The position numbers and the translations under genes were made by a program. From Pseudomonadales bacterium (GTDB lineage Bacteria; Pseudomonadota; Gammaproteobacteria; Pseudomonadales; Halieaceae): a DNA stretch of 64,000 nucleotides. This document shows, one piece after another, positions 34,608-41,819 of the stretch; position 1 is the stretch's first letter, and every line of letters begins with the position of its first letter. The DNA lies in the NCBI GenBank assembly GCA_024234815.1, contig JACKNO010000006.1, positions 62,001 through 126,000 on the forward strand, written 5' to 3'. The notes below the pieces were generated by a model. It had not been told where the DNA came from. It did not search any database and saw only the letters and a program-made list of their open reading frames with translations.

Positions 34608-35222
34608 TCAGTACAGCCAGGGACGGCTCTGCCGGCGCTGCTCATGAAATGCCTCGATATAATCCCAGCGGGTCAGGGTCAGGGCGATGGCATCCAGGCC
34701 CTCTACCAGCATGCGGCTGGCGCCCTCCTCTATCTGGAATGAATACTGCTGGCCGCCAGCCTGTACATGGCGCGCCGGCAGATCGATGAGCACCCGGTTG
34801 TCCCGTGGCGAGAGCGCCACCCAGTCCGCGATCCGCGCAATCGTATCCGCCTCGAGAACCAGCGGCAGCAAGCCGTTGCGCACGCAATTATTGGCGAAAA
34901 TACTGCCGAAGCCCGGTGCGATAATCGCTCGAATACCGAACTCCTTCAGTGCCCACACCGCGTGTTCCCGGGATGAGCCACAGCCGAAGTTGGGGCCACA
35001 AAGCAGGATACTGGCGCCCTGGTATTCCGGCTTGTTCAGCACAAACTCCGGATTGGGGTCGCGCGAATCCTGTGCGAGATAGCGCCAGCCGGCAAAGAGC
35101 CCGGCGCCCAATCCCTGGCGGGACACGAGTTTCATCTCCCGCGAGGGGATGATCGCATCGGTATCGATACTGGCTCGCAGCAGCGGGGCCGCGATACCGT
35201 CATGACGGGTAAATTTTTCCAT
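34608..35222 (-). CDS. aconitase-family hydratase small subunit (LeuD-like)
   Basis: 204 residues with the LeuD swivelling domain: DTDAIIPSREM, the NFGCGSSREHAVWAL loop (about 78-92) and FGSIFANNCVRNGLLPL. It pairs with the LeuC-like gene upstream, overlapping it by one base. No leuA or leuB is near, so leucine synthesis is doubtful. The pair would add water to, or isomerise, a maleate/malate-type acid. A dialkylmaleate hydratase, like the DmdAB enzyme of nicotinate fermentation, fits the imide block. Confidence 0.85.
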   Translation of the reverse strand: MEKFTRHDGIAAPLLRASIDTDAIIPSREMKLVSRQGLGAGLFAGWRYLAQDSRDPNPEFVLNKPEYQGASILLCGPNFGCGSSREHAVWALKEFGIRAIIAPGFGSIFANNCVRNGLLPLVLEADTIARIADWVALSPRDNRVLIDLPARHVQAGGQQYSFQIEEGASRMLVEGLDAIALTLTRWDYIEAFHEQRRQSRPWLY

Positions 35223-36670
35223 CAGCCCGGCTCCATCATTTCTGTCGCACCGGCTGTGTCCGAAGGCGCCTGGAGGAACTCCCTCGGATCAGTGATACAA
35301 CCGCGTACAGCCGAAGCGGCAACCATCGCCGGGCTGGCCAGGTGGGAGCGGGTCTCCGGCCCCTGCCGGCTCTCGAAGTTGCGATTGGTGGTACTGATCA
35401 CCCGCTCGCGATAGGCAAAGTGCTCGCCTCCGGCAAAGAAGCACATGGAACAGCCGGATGAGCGCCACTCGAAGCCCGCCTCGGTAAATACCCGGTCCAG
35501 GCCTTCCGCTTCTGCCTGAGCCTTAACCTGCATTGATCCCGGCACACAGATTGCGCGCAACCCCGGGGCCACCCGCCTGCCGCGCAAGACCGCCGCGGCC
35601 AATCGCAGGTCACTGATGCGGCTGTTGGTACAGGAGCCGATAAACGCCGCGTCGATGGGCGTACCGGCAATGGCGTCTCCCGCGTTCAGCGCCATGTACG
35701 CCAGCGCTCGCTTGCGGCCCGCACTTTCCACGGCATCGGCCAGTTCCACTGGCGGCACCCGGCCCGATACACCAATTGCATGCTGGGGACTCGTGCCCCA
35801 GGTGACCTGGGGTTCCAGTTCCGAGCAGTCCACCACCAGTTCCCGGTCGAAGCCTGCCCCGGGATCGGAGCGCAGGGTCTCCCAATAGCGTGTTGCCTGC
35901 TGCCACAGATCCCCCACCGGCGCATAAGGGCGGCCACGCAGGTACTCTACGGTCTTGCGGTCGGGCGCTATCAGCCCGGTGAACGCGGAGAACTCCACCG
36001 CCATGTTGCACAGGGTCATGCGCGCTTCCATGTCCAGCGCGGTAACGGCTGCGCCGGCAAATTCCACCGCATAGCCGGCGCCACCGTCGGCGCCGTGGGT
36101 GGCGATCAGGTGCAGGATCACATCCTTGGCGGTAACGGCGGGGGAGAGCGTACCTTCGAATCGAATGCGCATGCTCCGGGGGCGTTTCACGCGCAGGGTC
36201 TTGGTAACGAGCGCGTGCTCCGCCTCGCTGGAACCGATACCCCAGGCCAGCGCGCCCATCGCGCCCTGGGTGCAGGTATGGCTGTCCGGACACACCAGCG
36301 TCATGCCCGGCTGCACGATCCCCTGCTCCGGCGACACCACGTGTACTATCCCCTGGCGGCTGTCATCGAGGTCAAACAGGGTAATCCCCGCGGCGTGAGT
36401 GTACTCCCGGGTGGCAACGATAAAATCCCTGCCACTGGGCATGGTGGTATCATCGCCACGGTCCGGATAGGTATCCACGATGTGATCCATACAGCAGAAG
36501 ACCTGCTCGGGGCAGAACACGGGATAAGCTTCCGCCTGCAGTCCCGACAGGGCAATGGAGCCGGTGCGCTCGTGCAGGAAAACCCGGTCTATATAGATCA
36601 GGTCGGTGCCATCGTCCTGAACCTCAACCAGGTGCTCGTTCCACAGCTTTTCAAACAGCGTTGATGTCAT
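35222..36670 (-). CDS. aconitase-family hydratase large subunit (LeuC-like)
   Basis: 482 residues, similar in length to isopropylmalate isomerase large subunit. The 4Fe-4S ligands are in place: Cys in IGSCTNSR and the CxxC pair in SGCSMCFF. Family stretches VCPDSHT and TWGTSPQ are present. The substrate-facing N-terminal motif, HLVHEVTSPQAF in true LeuC, reads FLHERTGSIALSGL, and the region after the CxxC pair reads FAGGEHFAYRER instead of MNNDRLNPGER. This indicates another substrate. ATG is chosen where family similarity begins. An AT-rich divergent promoter lies upstream. Confidence 0.85.
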   Translation of the reverse strand: MTSTLFEKLWNEHLVEVQDDGTDLIYIDRVFLHERTGSIALSGLQAEAYPVFCPEQVFCCMDHIVDTYPDRGDDTTMPSGRDFIVATREYTHAAGITLFDLDDSRQGIVHVVSPEQGIVQPGMTLVCPDSHTCTQGAMGALAWGIGSSEAEHALVTKTLRVKRPRSMRIRFEGTLSPAVTAKDVILHLIATHGADGGAGYAVEFAGAAVTALDMEARMTLCNMAVEFSAFTGLIAPDRKTVEYLRGRPYAPVGDLWQQATRYWETLRSDPGAGFDRELVVDCSELEPQVTWGTSPQHAIGVSGRVPPVELADAVESAGRKRALAYMALNAGDAIAGTPIDAAFIGSCTNSRISDLRLAAAVLRGRRVAPGLRAICVPGSMQVKAQAEAEGLDRVFTEAGFEWRSSGCSMCFFAGGEHFAYRERVISTTNRNFESRQGPETRSHLASPAMVAASAVRGCITDPREFLQAPSDTAGATEMMEPG

Positions 36671-36739
36671 CGTTTCTCGCAGGATTGCGCCGGTTACCGG
36701 CACGAAGCGGAAGGCTTACAAATTGCCTCTCCAGCTCAT

Positions 36740-36766
36740 TTGTTATATAAGCATAGCATTATATCT
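36740..36766. promoter_or_regulatory. AT-rich divergent promoter element
   Basis: TGTTATATAAGCATAGCATTATATC lies between the LeuC-like gene and the divergent VOC-like gene. It holds TTATATAA and an inverted ATTATATC. It resembles the other AT-rich operator-like sites but lacks the exact TGATATATCA. Confidence 0.35.
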
Positions 36767-36785
36767 AAACAGGTAAAACGCCCGC

Positions 36786-37697
36786 ATGCCCGAGCCATCC
36801 CCGACCACGCCTGCCCCAGGTCCTGGCGCCGCGCCGGATAACACACCGCGGCTAGGCCCGGTGGCGCTGTGCACCCTGTTGGCACGCGATGGGCAGGCCC
36901 TGGTGGACGCCTACACGGGCTATCTGCACCAGGTGATGGTGCTTGCCGACACCCTGGACGCCATCACGGCCGGGGCCATCGGCTACCCGGAACTCAGCGG
37001 CGCCCGCTGCTGGTTGCTGGCCAATGCCCGCGGCAGGCGCTGGCTGCAGGTCGTGGAATATGCCGCGGCGATACCCGGGGACAGCCTCGCAAGCTATGGC
37101 TGGCTGGCCATGGAGGTGCTGGTAGCGGATGTGGACTCCCTCGCGGCGGGGCTGAACGGATCCCCCTTCGAGATACTGCGCCCCCCGGCGAACCTCGATG
37201 TCTCCGACCGCATTCGCGCCTGCCAGGTGAAAGGCCCCGCCGGCGAGCTGCTGTACCTTACCCAGGTCGACAGCGAGGTGCCCCCGTTCGAGCTTCCGGT
37301 GTGCGAAGCCCCTGTCGATCACCTGTTCATCCCCGTACTGTCGACACCTTCGCGAGAACGCAGCCTGGCCGAGTATAGCGCTCTTTCGGGCACCGACGGC
37401 CTCAGCTTTGACACCAGGGTGACCGTGGTAAACCAGGCCAGGGGCTTCGACCTGGAGCGGCGCCACCCGGTTGCCACCTTGCAGCTGCGGGGCCAGGCCC
37501 TGATAGAAATCGATGAAATCGCCGGGACCCGGCCGCCGTCGCCGGGTATCTGCAGCGGTATGGCGAGTGTCGCGTTTTACTGCGATAACCAGCGCAATCC
37601 AGCCTCTATCGCGGCGACCACCGGACCATTCGCCAATCAGAACGTCGTCGCCGGCCGCGGCTGCGCCGGCGAGAGATTCACCCTGGTTTATCCCTGA
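36786..37697 (+). CDS. VOC/glyoxalase-like protein
   Basis: 303 residues. Two halves start with similar units (LGPVALCTLLARDGQALVDAY and APVDHLFIPVLSTPSRERSL) and each is followed by a helix and beta strands, which fits a two-module vicinal-oxygen-chelate fold. Metal-binding His/Glu residues are not clear enough to name, and the N-terminal 20 residues are Pro-rich. It is divergent from the LeuC-like gene and precedes a beta-rich gene by 22 bp. An isomerase, lyase or binding role is possible; I cannot choose. Confidence 0.5.
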   Translation: MPEPSPTTPAPGPGAAPDNTPRLGPVALCTLLARDGQALVDAYTGYLHQVMVLADTLDAITAGAIGYPELSGARCWLLANARGRRWLQVVEYAAAIPGDSLASYGWLAMEVLVADVDSLAAGLNGSPFEILRPPANLDVSDRIRACQVKGPAGELLYLTQVDSEVPPFELPVCEAPVDHLFIPVLSTPSRERSLAEYSALSGTDGLSFDTRVTVVNQARGFDLERRHPVATLQLRGQALIEIDEIAGTRPPSPGICSGMASVAFYCDNQRNPASIAATTGPFANQNVVAGRGCAGERFTLVYP

Positions 37698-37719
37698 CCT
37701 GAACCTACTGGAGATTTAC

Positions 37720-38442
37720 ATGGCCTATCGCAGCATTCGGGGGAAAATCCTCTACACCAGCAAGAAGCCCGAGCGCATGGACCAGGAGCGTGGCCGGGAG
37801 TACTTCACCCTGACCCGCCAGGCGGACGCGACAATCGTGATGCACGCCCATTGTGAAATAGATGATGAACCGATGGTGGTACGCGATGTGGTGGCCGCCA
37901 TGGACGCCCATACAGCGGCCCCCATGGACTGCCATGTGCGGCTCACCGTGGGTCACAAGTTTGAAGGCAGCGGCTGGTTTCGCTTCAGCGACCGTTTTGT
38001 GGAATGTGAAACCTACAATCGCAAGGACGGGCGCATCACCCAGCGCATCGACACCGACCAGCCGGTACAGTGGATGCAGTGCCATCCCATCGTCGGCGAT
38101 GCCCTGCTGATGAAAGCCTATGATCTATCACAGGGGCCGGGCAAACGCTTCCTGGACAAGGTAATGCTCTCCTCCCCGGACCATCGCGGCGCCACCGGGC
38201 CGATGCTGTTCTCACTGGGGTTTGGTATCCAGTACGTGGGCGAGGAGGAAATAACGGTAACGGCCGGTACGTTTAACGCTCGCCATTTCCAGGTAGTGGA
38301 CACCGCTGGCCAGCTTCCCGACGAACACCCCCCCTACGATGTCTGGTGCACCGCGGATGATGATTACATTCTGTTACGGGCGGGGGTCGGCGGGTATATG
38401 CAAACCCACTACGAACTCGTGGAACTGGACATCGAGGGATAG
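37720..38442 (+). CDS. beta-rich protein of unknown function
   Basis: 240 residues, no signal peptide or membrane helix. It is made of many beta strands with polar turns (YFTLTRQADATIVMHAHCEID, VRLTVGHKFEGSGWFRF, GIQYVGEEEITVTAGTFNARHFQV) and looks like a DUF3108- or lipocalin-type barrel. The ATG has GGAG nine bases upstream; the frame is open far upstream but overlaps the VOC-like gene. It resembles in style, not clearly in sequence, the proteins at 13611 and 21799, so this locus encodes three beta-barrel proteins of unknown role. Confidence 0.65.
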   Translation: MAYRSIRGKILYTSKKPERMDQERGREYFTLTRQADATIVMHAHCEIDDEPMVVRDVVAAMDAHTAAPMDCHVRLTVGHKFEGSGWFRFSDRFVECETYNRKDGRITQRIDTDQPVQWMQCHPIVGDALLMKAYDLSQGPGKRFLDKVMLSSPDHRGATGPMLFSLGFGIQYVGEEEITVTAGTFNARHFQVVDTAGQLPDEHPPYDVWCTADDDYILLRAGVGGYMQTHYELVELDIEG

Positions 38443-38511
38443 GCATACCCTTGATCGCCCGGCTGGGTGCTTCCCTCAGGCGCGAGGAAAATACCGGGCG
38501 CGAACAAGGAT

Positions 38512-38898
38512 TCAGGCCGCGGGCGTCCTGCACATCAGGCAGTCGAGGAGTGAGCCTCCTGTTACCCGCATCATGCCAAAGATGTAGACGATGGCGATAG
38601 TGCCGTCAAAAGCCACCAGGGTGTACTCCCATTGATTCGCCATGCCCCTGGGCACAGCGTAGAGCAAGGCCAGGACAGCGGTCAGGCGCACCAGGCCCTG
38701 CCAGAAGATCACCGGTGCCCGGTTCAGCATGTCTTTCGATGCCCACATCAGGCAGGCGGCGGACATCATCAGAAAAGTACCCAGAGTCATCATGGGGACA
38801 AAGTACATGGGCTTGGGATCGAGCAGGGTACTGGCCCAGAGACCCACAGCCACGAGGATATCAAGGGCCCCGGTTATGTATACAAACCTCTGCAACAT
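38512..38898 (-). CDS. small four-helix membrane protein
   Basis: 128 residues with four hydrophobic helices: RFVYITGALDILVAVGLWAS, YFVPMMTLGTFLMMSAACLMW, FWQGLVRLTAVLALLYAV and LVAFDGTIAIVYIFGMM. GGAGG precedes the ATG. The length and helix spacing resemble small DUF-type inner-membrane proteins. It lies 27 bp after the reductase gene at 38926 and probably shares its transcript with it and with the P450. Confidence 0.65.
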   Translation of the reverse strand: MLQRFVYITGALDILVAVGLWASTLLDPKPMYFVPMMTLGTFLMMSAACLMWASKDMLNRAPVIFWQGLVRLTAVLALLYAVPRGMANQWEYTLVAFDGTIAIVYIFGMMRVTGGSLLDCLMCRTPAA

Positions 38899-38925
38899 AG
38901 CTGCCTCCAGAAACGTATCCTGAAT

Positions 38926-39918
38926 TCAAACATATCGGTTGTCCCGAAACCACTTCGCAGCGTCATTAACTGCGGTTTCTATTGGCGTTTGCGGCATTCC
39001 CAGCTCATTGATCGCCTTTGAAGGGTCGACATAGATCTTTTGCAGCGCAAACATCGATGTCTTGTAGGTAGTCATCGGCGGCTTTCCGGTGAGGTCCGCC
39101 CAGAACTCCATCAGTCGCGCCGCGACTTTCATGACCCACGACGGAACCTCCTTGGTCGCGACATCGGGTACGCCGGCAACCCTGCCCACCAGCCGGGCGA
39201 GATCACGTTGCGACATGTTACCCTCCCGGTTGGCCAGCACGTACGACTCGCCAATCCTGCCTTTCTCCATGGCCAGAACATGGCCCTTGGCCACATCCCG
39301 CACATCCACGGCGCACATGCCACCGTCAAAGTAGTTTTTCATTTTGCCCTGTAGTATGGCAATGATCAATTTGCCGGTGGGGGTTGGCATGCGATCGCCG
39401 GGACCAAAGGGGAAACCGGGGCAGACGATAGTGGCGGGCAGGCCTTCGGCCACCAGGCCTTTCACCATCTGGTGGCTGATAAATTTGGAAAGTACATAGT
39501 CGTTGGCAAACTCCCAGGCGTTGAACATGGTGTCTTCATTCGCAAGCTCTCCAGGCCGGGCAATACCGATCGCGGCAATACTGCTGGTGAACACCACTTT
39601 TTTCACTCCCGCCGCCATCGCCGCCCGCAACATGGCATTAGCGCCCTCGACATTGACCCTGTATTGCAGTGTCGGGTCCTTCGTCCATACCGCGTACACC
39701 GCCGCGAGATGGTAGAGCCCCTCCACTCCCTCGACACATTTTGCCAGTGAAGAGGGATCGAGCAGGTTGCCCTCCACAAACTCAACATCCATGCCGTTGA
39801 GCGGCGAACGGTCCTCCCCGGGCATGACCATCACGCGCACCTCATCGCCCTGTTCCAGGCACAAGCGGGTTACGTGGTTGCCAATAAATCCGGTGGCTCC
39901 GGTGATGAGTACTTTCAT
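38926..39918 (-). CDS. NAD(P)-dependent extended SDR, dihydroflavonol-reductase/3-beta-HSD-like
   Basis: 330 residues. The Rossmann motif GATGFIG is at residues 7-13 and the catalytic Tyr-x3-Lys reads YVLSK. It reduces a ketone or oxidises an alcohol with NAD(P)H; members act on flavonoids, steroids and similar bulky rings. It follows the P450 on the same strand with a 45-bp gap, so oxidation by the P450 and handling of the resulting alcohol or ketone is a reasonable pairing. In the tetrapyrrole setting the isocyclic ring ketone would be one target, which is speculation. Confidence 0.85.
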   Translation of the reverse strand: MKVLITGATGFIGNHVTRLCLEQGDEVRVMVMPGEDRSPLNGMDVEFVEGNLLDPSSLAKCVEGVEGLYHLAAVYAVWTKDPTLQYRVNVEGANAMLRAAMAAGVKKVVFTSSIAAIGIARPGELANEDTMFNAWEFANDYVLSKFISHQMVKGLVAEGLPATIVCPGFPFGPGDRMPTPTGKLIIAILQGKMKNYFDGGMCAVDVRDVAKGHVLAMEKGRIGESYVLANREGNMSQRDLARLVGRVAGVPDVATKEVPSWVMKVAARLMEFWADLTGKPPMTTYKTSMFALQKIYVDPSKAINELGMPQTPIETAVNDAAKWFRDNRYV

Positions 39919-39963
39919 GATCTTATCCTTGTCAGCTCGATTGTCGGGTTTGGGGACCTGCCT

Positions 39964-41226
39964 TCAGGCAGGCGGGGTTTCCGGATCGAAGGTAATGTAC
40001 ATTCGCCGGATACCGGGTATGAAATTGGAAACCAGGTTGTCGGGAGCCTGCGCCAGTTTCGGGTTGCGCAATCGCGGCACAATTTCCTCAAACATGATCT
40101 GCAGCTCCTTGCGCGCCAGGTGCGAGCCGATACAGAAGTGCTGGCCCACGCCAAAGGTGCGGTGCTGGTTTTTCAGGTCCGCCATGCGGCGGTTGCGACA
40201 GATATCAAACGCCTCGGCGTCCTCGCCAAAAATGCCGGTTTCGTGGTTTACGGACGGGTAGAACATCTTCACCAGCTCGCCCTTTTTTATCTCCATATCC
40301 CCGACTGTCACATCCTGCGTCGCAGTGCGCTGCATGAAAATGAAAGGCGGATAGAAGCGCAGGATTTCCTCTATGGCATCTGGAATAAGCGAGGGGTCAT
40401 CGACCAGCATCTGCAACTGCTCGGGGTGCTCCATCAGCACCCGCATACCCTGCGAGGTCGCCGTGCGCGTGGTTTCAACGGCGCCGGCTATCAGGATCAG
40501 GAAGAAGCTGCAAAACTCAAACTCGTTGAGACTCTCCCCCTCTACCGTTCCGGACAGCAGCGCATCGAGGATAGTCCCGCCTTTTGGCTCTACCGCGTGG
40601 GCAGCGGCCAACTCCATGGCGATCCCGAATATCTGCGCGGCCGCATTCTGGCCGTCTTCTACCGACACATTCATCTCCGGATCGTCCATGCCGATCATGA
40701 TCGACACCAGGTCACCGAACTGCTGGCGTTTCTCCGAGGGCATATCCATCAGCGCGCATATCACGAAAAGCGGCATCTCCGCCGCCACTTCGCCAGCGAA
40801 TTCGCATTCGCCCCGCGCGGCCACCTTATCAACGATGGATTTCGCAAATGCCCGCATCATAGGCTCGAGAGCATCGATAGCCCTGGGGGTGAAGGCGTTG
40901 CGAACGACCCGGCGGTACTTGATGTGCCCGGGTGGGTCCATGTTGATAATGAGCTGGCGCATGATCTCCATGGCACCGGGGTCATCGCTGCCGGGCTGGG
41001 GATGCGCAAGCTTTTCACTGGAAGAAAACAGGGCGGGATTCTTGGAGACAAAATCCAGGTCATCACGCCTGGTGATCGCCCAGAAGTCGCCGCCATTCTC
41101 CGGCTTCGCGCCCTGGAAGGAGACCGGGCACTGCGCCCTCAGGGTCGCGAAGGACTCGAAGGGAATCCGGTCGTGGTAGGTCATAGGGTTCATCAGGTCA
41201 AACTGTAAGGGGCACTTATCGCTCAT
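39964..41226 (-). CDS. cytochrome P450
   Basis: 420-residue soluble bacterial P450. All marks are present: I-helix AGAVETT (247-253), ExxR at Glu287-Arg290 (EEILR), and the heme loop FGVGQHFCIG with ligand Cys365. ATG is chosen because GGAG lies upstream and the family starts there; a longer frame adds 55 residues of unlikely sequence. It needs ferredoxin and a reductase, neither encoded here. In plants a P450 (CYP89A9) deformylates chlorophyll catabolites, so a role on a linear tetrapyrrole is possible, but steroid- and acid-oxidising P450s share this build. Confidence 0.93.
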   Translation of the reverse strand: MSDKCPLQFDLMNPMTYHDRIPFESFATLRAQCPVSFQGAKPENGGDFWAITRRDDLDFVSKNPALFSSSEKLAHPQPGSDDPGAMEIMRQLIINMDPPGHIKYRRVVRNAFTPRAIDALEPMMRAFAKSIVDKVAARGECEFAGEVAAEMPLFVICALMDMPSEKRQQFGDLVSIMIGMDDPEMNVSVEDGQNAAAQIFGIAMELAAAHAVEPKGGTILDALLSGTVEGESLNEFEFCSFFLILIAGAVETTRTATSQGMRVLMEHPEQLQMLVDDPSLIPDAIEEILRFYPPFIFMQRTATQDVTVGDMEIKKGELVKMFYPSVNHETGIFGEDAEAFDICRNRRMADLKNQHRTFGVGQHFCIGSHLARKELQIMFEEIVPRLRNPKLAQAPDNLVSNFIPGIRRMYITFDPETPPA

Positions 41227-41516
41227 GACGCATCTCCAGTAAGGGCCCATCCAGGATAAAACCACACAAGTGACAACAGGCTCCGGTCCGGTCGCTCTTT
41301 TACCGGACGACAAGAGTGTAATGGGCAGCGAGCTTGTTGTCAGCGCAGGGGAGTCGGTTTGGCGCAGAAGCTGGAAATGTATTTGTACCAACGGTGATTT
41401 TCAGCACGGGTCGGGCCTGCTGTTCGCGGGTGGCTATCGTGACGCCCAAGTGTTCGCGCGACTCCCGGTATCCCGACGGGGAAGGCCCGGAGCGAAACGG
41501 CCGGCAGTAACCGCAG
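41227..41516. other. 290-bp gap without a gene
   Basis: Between the P450 start and the end of the efflux operon. I see no convincing gene, hairpin or repeat in it. It must hold the P450 promoter, but no clear -35/-10 pair stands out. Confidence 0.4.
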
Positions 41517-41819
41517 TTACAGGTGTCCCTGGCTCAGCAGCGGCAGAATCCAGTAGCGGATATTCGCGGTAGCACATACCACCCGCAGCGCCGCCAGCAG
41601 GCCGGCCTCCTGTTCAGGGTCGTGCATCACCTCGAACTGGAACAACTTGCGGTGGCCTTCCACCTGCTCGCGCAGGTCGTACTGGCTGTGTTCCTTACTG
41701 TAGCCGGCCATGGGCAGCATGTTGAATCCCGAGATTCCGTCGCAAGCCATCAGGGTATCGACCACGTCGTCCCTGATATCGCCGGGCACCATCAACACCA
41801 GTAATTGCGGACTATCCAT
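41517..41819 (-). CDS. DUF3240-type small protein of HME-RND operons
   Basis: 100 residues with a P-II-like alternating fold: PQLLVLMVPGDIRDDVVDTLMAC, a middle variable loop and RVVCATANIRYWILPL. Proteins of this kind follow CzcA/CusA-type pump genes. Here it overlaps the end of the RND gene by eight bases and is the last gene of the four-gene operon. A regulatory or metal-handling role is presumed for the family. Confidence 0.75.
   Translation of the reverse strand: MDSPQLLVLMVPGDIRDDVVDTLMACDGISGFNMLPMAGYSKEHSQYDLREQVEGHRKLFQFEVMHDPEQEAGLLAALRVVCATANIRYWILPLLSQGHL

Noticed and set aside
34608..36670. Leucine biosynthesis leuCD
   Set aside because: No leuA or leuB nearby, substrate-facing motifs differ from true LeuC, and the pair faces a CoA transferase under a catabolic operator.
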